From: Roseateles sp. YR242
GTDB lineage: Bacteria; Pseudomonadota; Gammaproteobacteria; Burkholderiales; Burkholderiaceae_C
Assembly (NCBI RefSeq): GCF_900109745.1
Contig: NZ_FOAV01000001.1
Location: 434,001-498,000 of the forward strand
DNA length: 64,000 nucleotides
Direction of reading: 5' to 3'
Part shown: positions 26,001-32,840 of the stretch, one piece after another
How the letters are laid out: every line of letters begins with the position of its first letter
Position numbering within the stretch: the stretch's first letter is position 1
Program-made: the position numbers and the translations under genes
Notes under the pieces: model-generated
Told to the model about the DNA's origin: nothing
Seen by the model: the letters and a program-made list of their open reading frames with translations, nothing else
Database searches by the model: none

Positions 26001-26537
26001 TTCCAGCTCTACAACGACATGCTGTCCGAAGCGGTGCGCTCACTGAAGGCGGGCCGCGAGCCTGATCTTCTCAGCCCCCTCTCCGCCACCACCGAGATCA
26101 ACCTCCATGCGCCCGCGCTGCTGCCCGATGCGTATTGCGGCGATGTGCATCAGCGCCTGTCGCTCTACAAGCGCCTGGCCACCGCCGACAAGGCCGACCA
26201 GATCGACGCCATGCTGGAGGAGATCACCGACCGCTTCGGCAAGCTGCCACCGCAGGGACAGACGCTGTTCGACACCCACCGCCTGCGTGTGCTGGCCAAG
26301 CCTTATGGCGTGCAAAAGATTGATGCGGCGCCCACCGTCATCAACATCAACTTCCGGCCCAACCCGCCCATCGACCCCATGCGGGTCATTGAGCTGGTGC
26401 AGAAGAACCGCAACATCAAGCTGGTGGGCAACGAAAAGCTGCGCATCGACAAGGCCCTGACCGACCCGAAGGACCGTGCCCATGCCGTGCGGGAGGTGCT
26501 CCGCCTGTTGGGGGCGCCGACCACCACGTCGGCCTGA
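23031..26537 (+). CDS. mfd: Transcription-repair coupling factor Mfd
   Basis: Mfd is the ATP-dependent translocase that removes RNA polymerase stalled at DNA damage and recruits UvrA. From the ATG at 23031 it has 1,168 residues, normal for the family. The N-terminal UvrB-like region contains PDWETLPYDNFSPHQDLISE. The RNA-polymerase-interacting CarD-like domain follows at about 495-565 (LKVGDPVVHTSHGIGRYLGL). The RecG-like motor has Walker A CGDVGFGKTEVALRAAF, the DEEH box LVIDEEHRFG and motif III LTATPIPRTL, with LRGRVGRSHHQAYAYL in motif VI. The TRCF domain closes the protein. It is divergent from the two-partner secretion operon. Confidence 0.97.
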   Translation: MQLSPIAPGKRFTQPRPIGSADALLLAAFVQQQLAAGRLTVVVTAEPGDTQRLEDELKFFAPGLRVAVFPDWETLPYDNFSPHQDLISERLATLWRLLQANDKAVADRDLDVVVLPATTALTRLAPPSFLAATTFNFRQKQRLDESALKQQLTLGGYQHVSQVVSPGEYAVRGGLIDLFPMGSTVPYRVDLFGDEVDSIRVFDPDSQRSLYPVPDVRLLPGREFPMDEASRKAFRARWREKMDGDPTRSRIYKDIDTGLATAGIEYYLPLFFDQVASLFDYLPAEAGVVLHGEVDEALQRFWTDTRERHRFLQHDPERPILPPEEIFLRPEDFFGATHRHAVLSVRGREAVDYARPLPDVSVERGAQEPLARLSSHLTSTSHRVLLLAESEGRRESLLELLRDNKIDPPSVKDLAEFLAGDERFAITAAPLAAGFSWVNPAIPGQPMAAAGTDAEPRILQLFTETELFATTPTTRRRRKQEQVSDVNALIKDLSELKVGDPVVHTSHGIGRYLGLINIDLGEGPSEFLHLEYADKATLYVPVAQLHLISRYTGVSPEEAPLHRLGSGQWDKARRKAAEQVRDTAAELLNIYARRAAREGHAFRYSPHDYEAFAASFGFEETPDQRAAIHAVIQDMISPRPMDRLVCGDVGFGKTEVALRAAFVAVMGGKQVAVLAPTTLLAEQHFQNIADRFGRWPVKVAEMSRFRSAKEIKAAMEGLADGSIDIVIGTHKLLSADVKFKRLGLLVIDEEHRFGVRHKEAMKAMRAEVDVLTLTATPIPRTLGMALEGLRDLSVIATAPQRRLAIKTFVRSEHSGTIREAVLRELKRGGQVYFLHNEVETIENRRMKLAELLPEARIVVAHGQMPERELERVMREFVGGKHNLLLCSTIIETGIDVPSANTIVISRADKFGLAQLHQLRGRVGRSHHQAYAYLMVPDIEGLTKQAAQRLEAIQNMEELGSGFYLAMHDLEIRGAGEVLGENQSGNMMEVGFQLYNDMLSEAVRSLKAGREPDLLSPLSATTEINLHAPALLPDAYCGDVHQRLSLYKRLATADKADQIDAMLEEITDRFGKLPPQGQTLFDTHRLRVLAKPYGVQKIDAAPTVININFRPNPPIDPMRVIELVQKNRNIKLVGNEKLRIDKALTDPKDRAHAVREVLRLLGAPTTTSA

Positions 26538-26597
26538 CCATCGCCGCCAGCAGCCCCCCTGCCCCTCATCCTCCTCTTCTCAATCCTGAGCCAATCC

Positions 26598-27302
26598 ATG
26601 TCCGCCGAGCTGTCCCCCCTGGTCCTGCAGAACGTATCCACGCCGCTGCGCCTGAGCGATTTCCGCCTGGCCGCGTTCGACATGGACTCCACGCTGATCT
26701 CCATCGAGTGCATCGATGAAATCGCCGATGTGGCGGGCAAGAAGGCCGAGGTGGCCGCCATCACCGAGGCGGCCATGCGGGGCGAGATCACCGACTTCAA
26801 GGAAAGCCTGCGCCGCCGGCTGGCCTTGCTCAAGGGTGTGCCCGCCACGGCGCTGGACGAGGTACTGAGCCAGCGCCTGCGCTTCAACCCCGGCGCGCGT
26901 GAGCTCTGCGCGGCGCTGAAGGCGGCGGGTATCCAGCTGGTGCTGGTCTCGGGCGGCTTCACCTTCTTCGCCCGCCATGTGGCGGAACAGCTGGGCATGG
27001 ACTTCATGCGCAGCAATGAACTCGAGATCGTGGACGGCCGGCTCACCGGTGGCCTGCGGATGCAGGACTGGGGCGACATCTGCGACGGTGAAGAGAAGCG
27101 CCGCATGATGCTGGCTTGTGCCCAGCAGATCGGTGCCACGGCGCAGCAATGCATCGCCGTGGGCGATGGCGCCAACGACCTGATCATGATGGGCGCGTCC
27201 GGCCTCTCCGTGGCTTATCACGCCAAGCCCAAGGTGCGGGCCCAGGCGATGGTGGCCATCCAGGACGGTGGCCTGGACCGCCTGCTCACCCTCTTCCAGT
27301 AA
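26598..27302 (+). CDS. serB: Phosphoserine phosphatase SerB
   Basis: SerB removes phosphate from L-phosphoserine, the last step of serine synthesis. The 234 residues form a HAD phosphatase: motif I DMDSTLISIECIDE with the nucleophile Asp and the substrate-binding Glu, motif II LVSGGFTFF, the conserved Lys near CDGEEKRRMM, and motif III/IV AVGDGANDLIMM. It lacks the N-terminal ACT-like domain of the long E. coli form, which is usual in this group. It starts 60 bases after mfd and may be cotranscribed with it. Confidence 0.94.
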   Translation: MSAELSPLVLQNVSTPLRLSDFRLAAFDMDSTLISIECIDEIADVAGKKAEVAAITEAAMRGEITDFKESLRRRLALLKGVPATALDEVLSQRLRFNPGARELCAALKAAGIQLVLVSGGFTFFARHVAEQLGMDFMRSNELEIVDGRLTGGLRMQDWGDICDGEEKRRMMLACAQQIGATAQQCIAVGDGANDLIMMGASGLSVAYHAKPKVRAQAMVAIQDGGLDRLLTLFQ

Positions 27303-27306
27303 GGAT

Positions 27307-27831
27307 TCAGCCGGCCGGGTGCACCGGGCCGGTGGCGACCACCACACCGTCCTCGTCCGCGTAGATCCATTCGCCGGGGCGCAGCCAATGGCCGTCGATC
27401 TGCACCGGCACGTCCTCGACGCCCTGCCCGCGGCGTTCTGTCGGCATCGGCACATGGCCCAGGGCGAAGATGCCCACGGCCGCGGCCTGGAGTTCCTGAA
27501 GGTCTCGCACGGCGCCATGAATCAGCAGGCCCGCCCAGCCATTCTTGGCAGCGCTGGCGGCCAGGTTGCCGCCCAGCAGCGCGCGGCGCAGGGAGCCACC
27601 GCCGTCCACCACCAGCACACGGCCGCCACCAAAGCTCTCCACCGCTGCCTTCACCAGCGAGTTGTCTTCCAGGCAGCGCACGGTGGCGATGGGGCCGGCA
27701 AAACGGACGCGGCCGCCGTAGCTGCGATAGCGGCTGCCGGGCAGCCAGCGGATGGCGCCACTGGTGTCCGCCTTGAGCGAATCGCAGAGATCACAGGTTG
27801 AGAAACCGATGCTGGACGAAGGGGTGGTCAT
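27307..27831 (-). CDS. rraA: RraA family protein (RNase E inhibitor-like / HMG aldolase-like)
   Basis: This 174-residue RraA-family protein starts at the ATG at 27831 (MTTPSSSIGFSTCDLCD). The family pattern is clear: FAGPIATVRCLEDNSLVKAA, LVVDGGGSLRRALLGGNLA, the helix AAKNGWAGLLIHGAVRD, and the C-terminal LRPGEWIYADEDGVVVA. Family members either bind RNase E as an inhibitor or act as 4-hydroxy-4-methyl-2-oxoglutarate/oxaloacetate aldolases. The G-x-x-x-R-D aldolase residues are present, so enzyme activity is possible. It ends 5 bases from the convergent serB stop. Confidence 0.88.
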   Translation of the reverse strand: MTTPSSSIGFSTCDLCDSLKADTSGAIRWLPGSRYRSYGGRVRFAGPIATVRCLEDNSLVKAAVESFGGGRVLVVDGGGSLRRALLGGNLAASAAKNGWAGLLIHGAVRDLQELQAAAVGIFALGHVPMPTERRGQGVEDVPVQIDGHWLRPGEWIYADEDGVVVATGPVHPAG

Positions 27832-27934
27832 CGAGAACTCCAAAGACTGGGACGAAGGCGCATTGAGCGCTTGGGCGAGGTGACCCGTGCGGGCGCAGCG
27901 AAGCACCGGCGCGGCGGGCCGGCTCGCAGAACCA

Positions 27935-28168
27935 TCAGGACGCCGACACCTCGATGCGTTGATCGGCGAATTCCACCACCTGCCCGGCGCGGATCTTGGC
28001 GGTCTTGCGCAGCTCGGTAGCACCGTCCACGCGGACCTGGCCATCGCTGATGAGATGGCGCGCCGCGCCCCCGCTGTGGGCCAGGCCACAGGCCTTGAGC
28101 AGCTTGTCCAGCTCGATGAACTCGCCGCGCAGAGCGAAGGGGATGGCGGGGGCAGCAGATGTAGACAT
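27935..28168 (-). CDS. Small S4-domain RNA-binding protein (YbcJ-like)
   Basis: This 77-residue protein consists of one S4 RNA-binding domain: FIELDKLLKACGLAHSGGAA, then HLISDGQVRVDGATELRKTA and the closing strand GQVVEFADQRIEV. Length and sequence match the YbcJ/RNA-binding S4 group, whose targets are mostly unknown (ribosome association is typical). I chose the ATG at 28168 rather than the longer frame from 28222, because the extra residues look non-coding. It lies between rraA and the ThDP enzyme, all on the same strand. Confidence 0.85.
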   Translation of the reverse strand: MSTSAAPAIPFALRGEFIELDKLLKACGLAHSGGAARHLISDGQVRVDGATELRKTAKIRAGQVVEFADQRIEVSAS

Positions 28169-28235
28169 GCGCGTATTGTCCCCGAGCGCAGGGGATCTGT
28201 GCGTGGCGAATCGGTGCCGCATCAGCGGCGGTGCG

Positions 28236-29972
28236 TCATGCAGACGTTCCCTTGCGCTTCAGGGCAGCCTCCCGGATGTTGCTGAGCGTCGTCCGGCTGG
28301 TGGAGACCTCCACGGGCAGCTTGAGGTGGATCAGCGTGGGTTGCTGACTGCGCAGCGCCTCCCTCAAGGCCGGCTCCACCGCCTCGGTCTGCTCGGCGGT
28401 GTGGGCCGCCCATCCGTACGCCCGGGCCAGCGCCGCGAAGTCCGGGTTGTGCAGGTCGCTGCCGCTGGTGCGCCCGGGGTATTCGCGTTCCTGGTGCATG
28501 CGGATGGTGCCGTAGCTGCCGTTGTCCACCACGATGCTGATCAGCCGACGGGCCCCATGGGCCATGGCAGTGGCCATTTCCTGGCCGGTCATGAGGAAGT
28601 CGCCGTCACCCGCCAGATTCACCACCCAGCGCTCCTTCTGCAGGAGGCTTGCGGCCACGGCAGCGGGGAAGCCATACCCCATGGCGCCACTGGTGGGTGC
28701 CAGCTGGGTACGGCCGCCTTGATGAAGGGCACTGTAGCGATGGAAGCGGTGCAGCCAGCCGCTGTAGTTGCCAGCGCCGTTGGTGTAGATGGTGTCCGGC
28801 GGCAGCAGGCGGTTGAGCAGCTGGATGACGGTGGTCATGTCCATGGGCTGGACGGCGGTGCCCTGCTGATTGCGCTGGTAATCGGCATGCGCGGCGGAGG
28901 TCCATTCGGTCCAGGGGAAGGCGAAATGGTCCTCGGGGCGCAGCGTTTGCAGCGCCAGGGCGGCCACGCTCATGCTGGCCTGGATGACCTGATCGGCCGC
29001 GTAGACACGGCCCAGCTCTTCCGCGCCAGCGTGGATGTGCACCAGTTGTTGATGGGGGCGTGGCGGCTGCAGCAGTTCGTAGCCACCGGTGGTCATTTCT
29101 CCCAGGCGGGGGCCGAGGGCAATGATGAGGTCGGCATTGCGGACGCGATCCGCGAGTGCGGGGCTGATGCCGATGCCGACATCACCGGCATACAGGGCAT
29201 CGCGATTGTCAAAAAGATCCTGCCGGCGAAACACACAGGCCACTGGCAGGTGCCAGGTGCGCGCGAAATGCTCGAGTGCGGCGCAGGCCTCCACCGTCCA
29301 GCCGCCGCCGCCCACCAGCACCAGCGGACGGTCCGCGCCTTCCAGGCGGGCCTGCAATGCCAGCAGGTCGGCGGGGGAAGGCCATGCCACAGCGGGGCTC
29401 ACACGCGGCAGCACGGGGGCAGCGGTGAGCGTGGTGAGCATGTCTTCAGGCAGGGCCAGCACCACGGGACCGGGGCGGCCTTGCTGAGCGGTGTGAAAGG
29501 CACGGGCGAGGTACTCGGGCAGGCGGTCGGCATCCTGCACCTCGGCCACCCATTTGGCCATGCCGAGGGTGCCGGGGCCCAGCATCTGTCGGTAGTCAAC
29601 TTCCTGGAAGGCTTCGCGGTCTCGCTGGTCGGAGGCGACCTGGCCGATCAACAGCACCAGCGGGGTCGAGTCCTGGAAGGCCGTATGCAGGCCAATGCTG
29701 GCATTGGTGGCGCCGGGTGCGCGGGTGACCAGGCAGACGCCGGGGCGGCCCGTGAGCTTGCCGGCGGCTTCGGCCATGAAGGCCGCACCACCCTCATGCC
29801 GGCACGCAATGAAGCGTATGCGGCCCTTGTGTTCATGGACGCCGTCCAATACCGCGAGAAAGCTTTCGCCGGGGACGCCGAAGATGGTGTCCACACCCTG
29901 CGCAATGAGGGCCTCAACGAGGGCGTGGCCGGCGAGACGCTCGCCAGGGATGCTGCTGGGGCGGAGGGGCAT
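28236..29972 (-). CDS. Thiamine-diphosphate enzyme, acetolactate-synthase-like large subunit
   Basis: This 578-residue ThDP-dependent enzyme of the acetohydroxyacid synthase/benzoylformate decarboxylase family starts at the ATG at 29972 (MPLRPSSIPGERLAG). The N-terminal Pyr domain has the catalytic Glu in ACRHEGGAAFMAEA. The central domain follows (RPLVLVGGGGWTVEACAAL). The C-terminal PP domain binds Mg-ThDP through LAGDGDFLMTGQEMATA, with the conserved Asn in VDNGSYGTIRMHQ. No small regulatory subunit gene is adjacent, so it is probably a catabolic homologue rather than IlvB. The substrate cannot be read from the sequence. Confidence 0.85.
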   Translation of the reverse strand: MPLRPSSIPGERLAGHALVEALIAQGVDTIFGVPGESFLAVLDGVHEHKGRIRFIACRHEGGAAFMAEAAGKLTGRPGVCLVTRAPGATNASIGLHTAFQDSTPLVLLIGQVASDQRDREAFQEVDYRQMLGPGTLGMAKWVAEVQDADRLPEYLARAFHTAQQGRPGPVVLALPEDMLTTLTAAPVLPRVSPAVAWPSPADLLALQARLEGADRPLVLVGGGGWTVEACAALEHFARTWHLPVACVFRRQDLFDNRDALYAGDVGIGISPALADRVRNADLIIALGPRLGEMTTGGYELLQPPRPHQQLVHIHAGAEELGRVYAADQVIQASMSVAALALQTLRPEDHFAFPWTEWTSAAHADYQRNQQGTAVQPMDMTTVIQLLNRLLPPDTIYTNGAGNYSGWLHRFHRYSALHQGGRTQLAPTSGAMGYGFPAAVAASLLQKERWVVNLAGDGDFLMTGQEMATAMAHGARRLISIVVDNGSYGTIRMHQEREYPGRTSGSDLHNPDFAALARAYGWAAHTAEQTEAVEPALREALRSQQPTLIHLKLPVEVSTSRTTLSNIREAALKRKGTSA

Positions 29973-30125
29973 GCGACCCGACTTTAGCGAGTCGAGCAGG
30001 GAGTGCAAGACTTGGGTAGGTGACGCGGGGGCGGGGCATAGACTCGCCGACGCTGCGCTGATTCAGCAGGCTGTCTTCCCTCTCGACCAGGAACGTCGCC
30101 TCCAGAGGGTCCTCACCGACCGGGC

Positions 30126-30434
30126 TTACAAGCGCGGATCGGGAACCGAATTACCTGGCAGTACATGTCTACAAAAGCGCCAATCGCTGACGGCCTGATC
30201 GTCCAGGTAGACATCCGGCTTCGGAAGGAATGCGACGAAGCATCCCTCGACGCCGAGCTCCACTGCGGAGGCCTTCGCGTAATCCGCGCCGCCGGAGCTC
30301 CACAGGTAGAGCTGATCACCAGCCTCATGCATGGCCCGCACCTGCGCAACAACGGCGGGCATGGGAATTCGCTTCATGCCGACCGAGCGGATCAGTGTGT
30401 CATCAACATCAACAAAAACAATGCGTGGTCTCAT
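30126..30434 (-). CDS. HAD-superfamily hydrolase-like protein
   Basis: This small 102-residue protein starts at the ATG at 30434 (MRPRIVFVDVDDTLIRS), which carries HAD motif I (DVDDT). Motif II is the Ser in YLWSSGGADYAK, and motif III/IV is compressed to KPDVYLDDQAVSDW. It lacks a cap and is shorter than most HAD phosphatases, similar to small capless phosphatases of phage and bacteria. The C-terminal residues NSVPDPRL end near the ThDP gene. Substrate unknown. Confidence 0.75.
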   Translation of the reverse strand: MRPRIVFVDVDDTLIRSVGMKRIPMPAVVAQVRAMHEAGDQLYLWSSGGADYAKASAVELGVEGCFVAFLPKPDVYLDDQAVSDWRFCRHVLPGNSVPDPRL

Positions 30435-30482
30435 GGAGCTGCCTGATGGATGGGCGGGGTCAAATCTGAAGTGCAACACCTG

Positions 30483-30644
30483 GGGAACCTCTGCATAACG
30501 CCTCGCGGCAGACGTAACGCCGCTTCGGGCGATTCGCAGCGTTGCAAATCCTCGCCATAGCGCCCGCTATGGCGAGGATTTGCGCCTTGCGCCCCATCCC
30601 CAATCAGGACCACCTCGGCTCGCGGGAGTTATGCAGAGGTTCCC
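30483..30644. mobile_element. MITE-like element, 162 bp with 17-bp perfect terminal inverted repeats
   Basis: The ends GGGAACCTCTGCATAAC (30483-30499) and its exact complement (30628-30644) are perfect inverted repeats, similar in type to IS5/IS1182-class ends. Inside, at 30544-30583, two perfect 19-bp arms (GCAAATCCTCGCCATAGCG and complement) are separated by just CC and would extrude as a long hairpin. There is no coding capacity. No target duplication was identified. Confidence 0.8.
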
Positions 30645-30804
30645 GGGGAGTTGTTGCTTTGATCAGGGACTGTAGCTTGATGGGGATCGGCGGAACCCTT
30701 CATGAGTTGGGCGAGCAACCCGATCAGACACCCCTGACTCTCTGCGCCACCACTGCCCACAGCGGCCCGTCAGAATCCAACCGCGCAGCACGCCGAGCTG
30801 CAAT

Positions 30805-31003
30805 GCAACGCTACATGCTCAAACGCTGCGCGGCGCTCGACGAGTCGCCCACTTCATGGGAATTGCGCCTGAGCTTTCTGCTCATGGTCGCCGGGCTGCG
30901 CCTCCAGCAATGCAGGAATCCGCCGCTGGTTACTCCCCTGCTGGCGCAGCGCTGCCAACGCCAATCGGTGCTCGGCCTGCAGTTGCTTGTGTCTCGTCGT
31001 CAT
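30805..31003 (-). pseudogene. IS30-family transposase 5' remnant
   Basis: From an ATG at 31003 the minus strand reads MTTRHKQLQAEHRLALAALR, then QQGSNQRRIPALLEA. This matches the start and N-terminal helix-turn-helix of IS30-type transposases. A frame change is then needed to continue with MSRKLRRNSHEVGDSSSAAQ, the IS30 SRELRRN block. Nothing of the catalytic core is left. Confidence 0.65.
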
Positions 31004-31418
31004 CTTCACACCTCACCGGTTGGCAGGTGTTGCACTCCAGAGTTGAGACCGCCCCATCTGACGAACGCTCTAGATTATTTCGACGCAGAAATACTTCTTA
31101 TCAAACGCGCAAGAAAGACAATGCGTTTTTTGCCATTAGTCGGGGCACATGAATCCACACAGGCTTCGTTATGGTGCACGGGGTGAGCACCCCAGAAGAT
31201 AGTTAATGCCTGCGCCAATAGCCACGCTCTTCCGACCTTTTATCTCGGCCGCCCCTTGTCAATTGCGGGTTGCCGCAAAACGCTCATCTTTAGCACCACC
31301 CTTCGGAGGGGCTTACAACAAAGGATCGTGCAGTCCTAAATTCCGTTCGTCGCGTCGATTCGAGGCGTGATGCGAGTGATCCCCGTCGCACACCAGGGGT
31401 CAAAGAAGGAGTTTCTAA
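31004..31418. other. Upstream region of the bacteriocin locus
   Basis: About 415 bases lie between the IS30 remnant and the precursor gene. No gene is visible. A short hairpin (ACCCTTCGGAGGGG, near 31299) occurs about 120 bases before the precursor start. The locus promoter must lie here, but I could not identify convincing elements. Confidence 0.5.
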
Positions 31419-31592
31419 ATGCAAGAAATGACCATGCAAGAAGTCGAAGCTGTTGCAGGCGGTCTGGACGCCTATACTGGCGCAGGCCTGATCCTGGGCC
31501 TGGCAGCGCTGCCTGCCGCCGGCACGATCGGTTTGGCAGTCGGCCTCGGCGCCGCGGCCGGTTTGGTTATCGCCAAGGTGATGTCCGAATAA
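31419..31592 (+). CDS. Double-glycine-leader bacteriocin (microcin-like) precursor
   Basis: This 57-residue precursor peptide has AAGGAG 7 bases before its ATG. The leader MQEMTMQEVEAVAGG is 15 residues long and ends in Gly-Gly, with the E-V-x-x-V-x-G-G pattern recognised by C39 peptidases. The 42-residue core begins LDAYTGAGLILGLAALPAAG and continues with VGLGAAAGLVIAK. It is very hydrophobic, rich in Gly and Ala with GxxxG-type spacing, and has no Cys, like class II bacteriocins and class II microcins that insert in membranes. The exporter and adaptor genes 1.2-4.7 kb downstream supply processing and transport. A possible second peptide was not found, and no dedicated immunity gene is obvious. 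Confidence 0.85.
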   Translation: MQEMTMQEVEAVAGGLDAYTGAGLILGLAALPAAGTIGLAVGLGAAAGLVIAKVMSE

Positions 31593-31599
31593 TCAAGAA

Positions 31600-31623
31600 G
31601 GGTGGGTCGCTCCCACCCGTTTT
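31600..31623 (+). terminator. Hairpin with short T-run after the precursor gene (attenuator candidate)
   Basis: A 7-bp perfect stem GGGTGGG / CCCACCC with a 5-base loop is followed by G and TTTT. The rhomboid gene starts 3 bases later. The short T-run suggests partial termination, which would give more precursor message than transporter message. Confidence 0.65.
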
Positions 31624-31626
31624 AAG

Positions 31627-32670
31627 ATGAACTCGACGAGTTACTGGCGTAGCTTAGCTGCCAAGAGAATTTCGCCCGCTGCTCATCCTCGCGTCCTCAA
31701 AGGCGGAGAATTCGTTGCGCTGGATTCGGGCAGCTTGGAATCTCGATACGCAAACTGGAATCCGCTTGTTTCGGATCTGGTGGCAATGCCCGCCAGTTGC
31801 CGCGCACTGCCGCCACTGCGCGATCGTAAGGTGCGAGATCTCATTCGGAGAAAGACGTCCCGGAGTTATGCGATCCTGGGTATAGGATGGCTGGCTCTTG
31901 CGGCCTTCGCGCTGCTAGTCCCCGTATGGAAACATAAGGCACCCGGCCTACTCCCCCTTGCGCTGCTCGCACTAGGTTCATTTTTGCTATCCGAAGCCAC
32001 GTTGATTCGAAAAGGGCGGCCACTGCTCTTTGAAAGAGGCCTGTTCTTCCAAAGCCTTCGGAGTAACGCCAAGGTTCGTGCGGTAGTTTGGGCTTCGACC
32101 CTGGTATTAGGCATTATTTTCGCGACGCAGCAGTGGCTCGAAGCAGAATTAGGCAGTGAAGCCGTTCTTGTTAATTTTGCGATGGTGCGTGGGAAACTCA
32201 TGGAGCACCCATTAACATGGCTGAGCGGCCCCCTCATGCATGGCAGCGTCACGCACTTTTCAAGTAACCTGCTGCTTCTTTCAATAGTACTCGCCATTGC
32301 AGTCACCGTCGTCAGGTTTAGGGCGCTTGTAGCCTTATTCGCGGTCGCAAATGCCGCTGGCGGCGCGATTCAGCTGCAATACGGGGGGGCCGGGTATCAA
32401 GCCTATATAGGAATATCCGCCGGAGTTTTTTCGCTCTACTTCCTCGTTATTTTTTTAGCGAGCTTGAGGCCGCGTGCGTTCCCCCTTGGACTCCAAAAGG
32501 CTCTACTCAGTACGGCGGTCGCCTCAATCTGTCTTTCGGAGGTTTTTTCTCCTTCGGCTGCAACGCTGGCGCACATGGCCGGTGCCATCATTGGCCTTAT
32601 ATCAGGCGCGGTGCTGTTCCAGGTCAGCAAACCCTCGTCCGCCTGGCGAGGGGAGACGCTGCTGGGCTGA
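31627..32670 (+). CDS. Rhomboid-family intramembrane serine protease in a bacteriocin locus
   Basis: This 347-residue membrane protein has a cytosolic N-terminus of about 80 residues and two extra helices (about 81-125) before the rhomboid core. The core keeps every hallmark: H205, H210 and N214 in LMHGSVTHFSSN, the nucleophile S264 in YIGISAGVF, and the catalytic H316 in TLAHMAGAIIG. It should therefore be an active protease cleaving within membranes. It sits 34 bases after the bacteriocin precursor and ahead of the export genes, so the locus context suggests a role in precursor processing, self-protection or maturation. In Gram-positive loci, membrane proteases of the unrelated CPBP (Abi) family do this kind of job; the analogy is mine. 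Codon use looks less GC-biased than in flanking housekeeping genes. Confidence 0.88.
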   Translation: MNSTSYWRSLAAKRISPAAHPRVLKGGEFVALDSGSLESRYANWNPLVSDLVAMPASCRALPPLRDRKVRDLIRRKTSRSYAILGIGWLALAAFALLVPVWKHKAPGLLPLALLALGSFLLSEATLIRKGRPLLFERGLFFQSLRSNAKVRAVVWASTLVLGIIFATQQWLEAELGSEAVLVNFAMVRGKLMEHPLTWLSGPLMHGSVTHFSSNLLLLSIVLAIAVTVVRFRALVALFAVANAAGGAIQLQYGGAGYQAYIGISAGVFSLYFLVIFLASLRPRAFPLGLQKALLSTAVASICLSEVFSPSAATLAHMAGAIIGLISGAVLFQVSKPSSAWRGETLLG

Positions 32671-32680
32671 AAAAGGTCCG

Positions 32681-32713
32681 CACAGAGCCGCCGAATACGG
32701 CGGTCAGACTGTG
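32681..32713. other. Intergenic hairpin before the HlyD-type gene
   Basis: A stem CCGCCG / CGGCGG with loop AATA is flanked by a further CACAG / CTGTG pairing. There is no T-run, so it is not an intrinsic terminator. It could stabilise the message end or be unrelated. Confidence 0.4.
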
Positions 32714-32840
32714 AAAGGCCGCTACTCGTAGCCGCGTGACAAGCGACAGCTGTTGCACGGGTCTTCGTGGGGCAACTCGAATCAAGATGCCCGCGAATGC
32801 GCGGGGATGCAGACGGTCCTTAAGAGCTTAAGAGGCACTC

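Noticed and set aside
27996..29987. A 663-codon frame opposite the ThDP enzyme
   Set aside because: The opposite strand encodes an intact enzyme with all motifs; the frame is a codon-bias shadow.
30542..31186. A 214-codon frame between the HAD gene and the bacteriocin locus
   Set aside because: It starts inside the MITE palindrome and runs antisense to the IS30 remnant; no family features.
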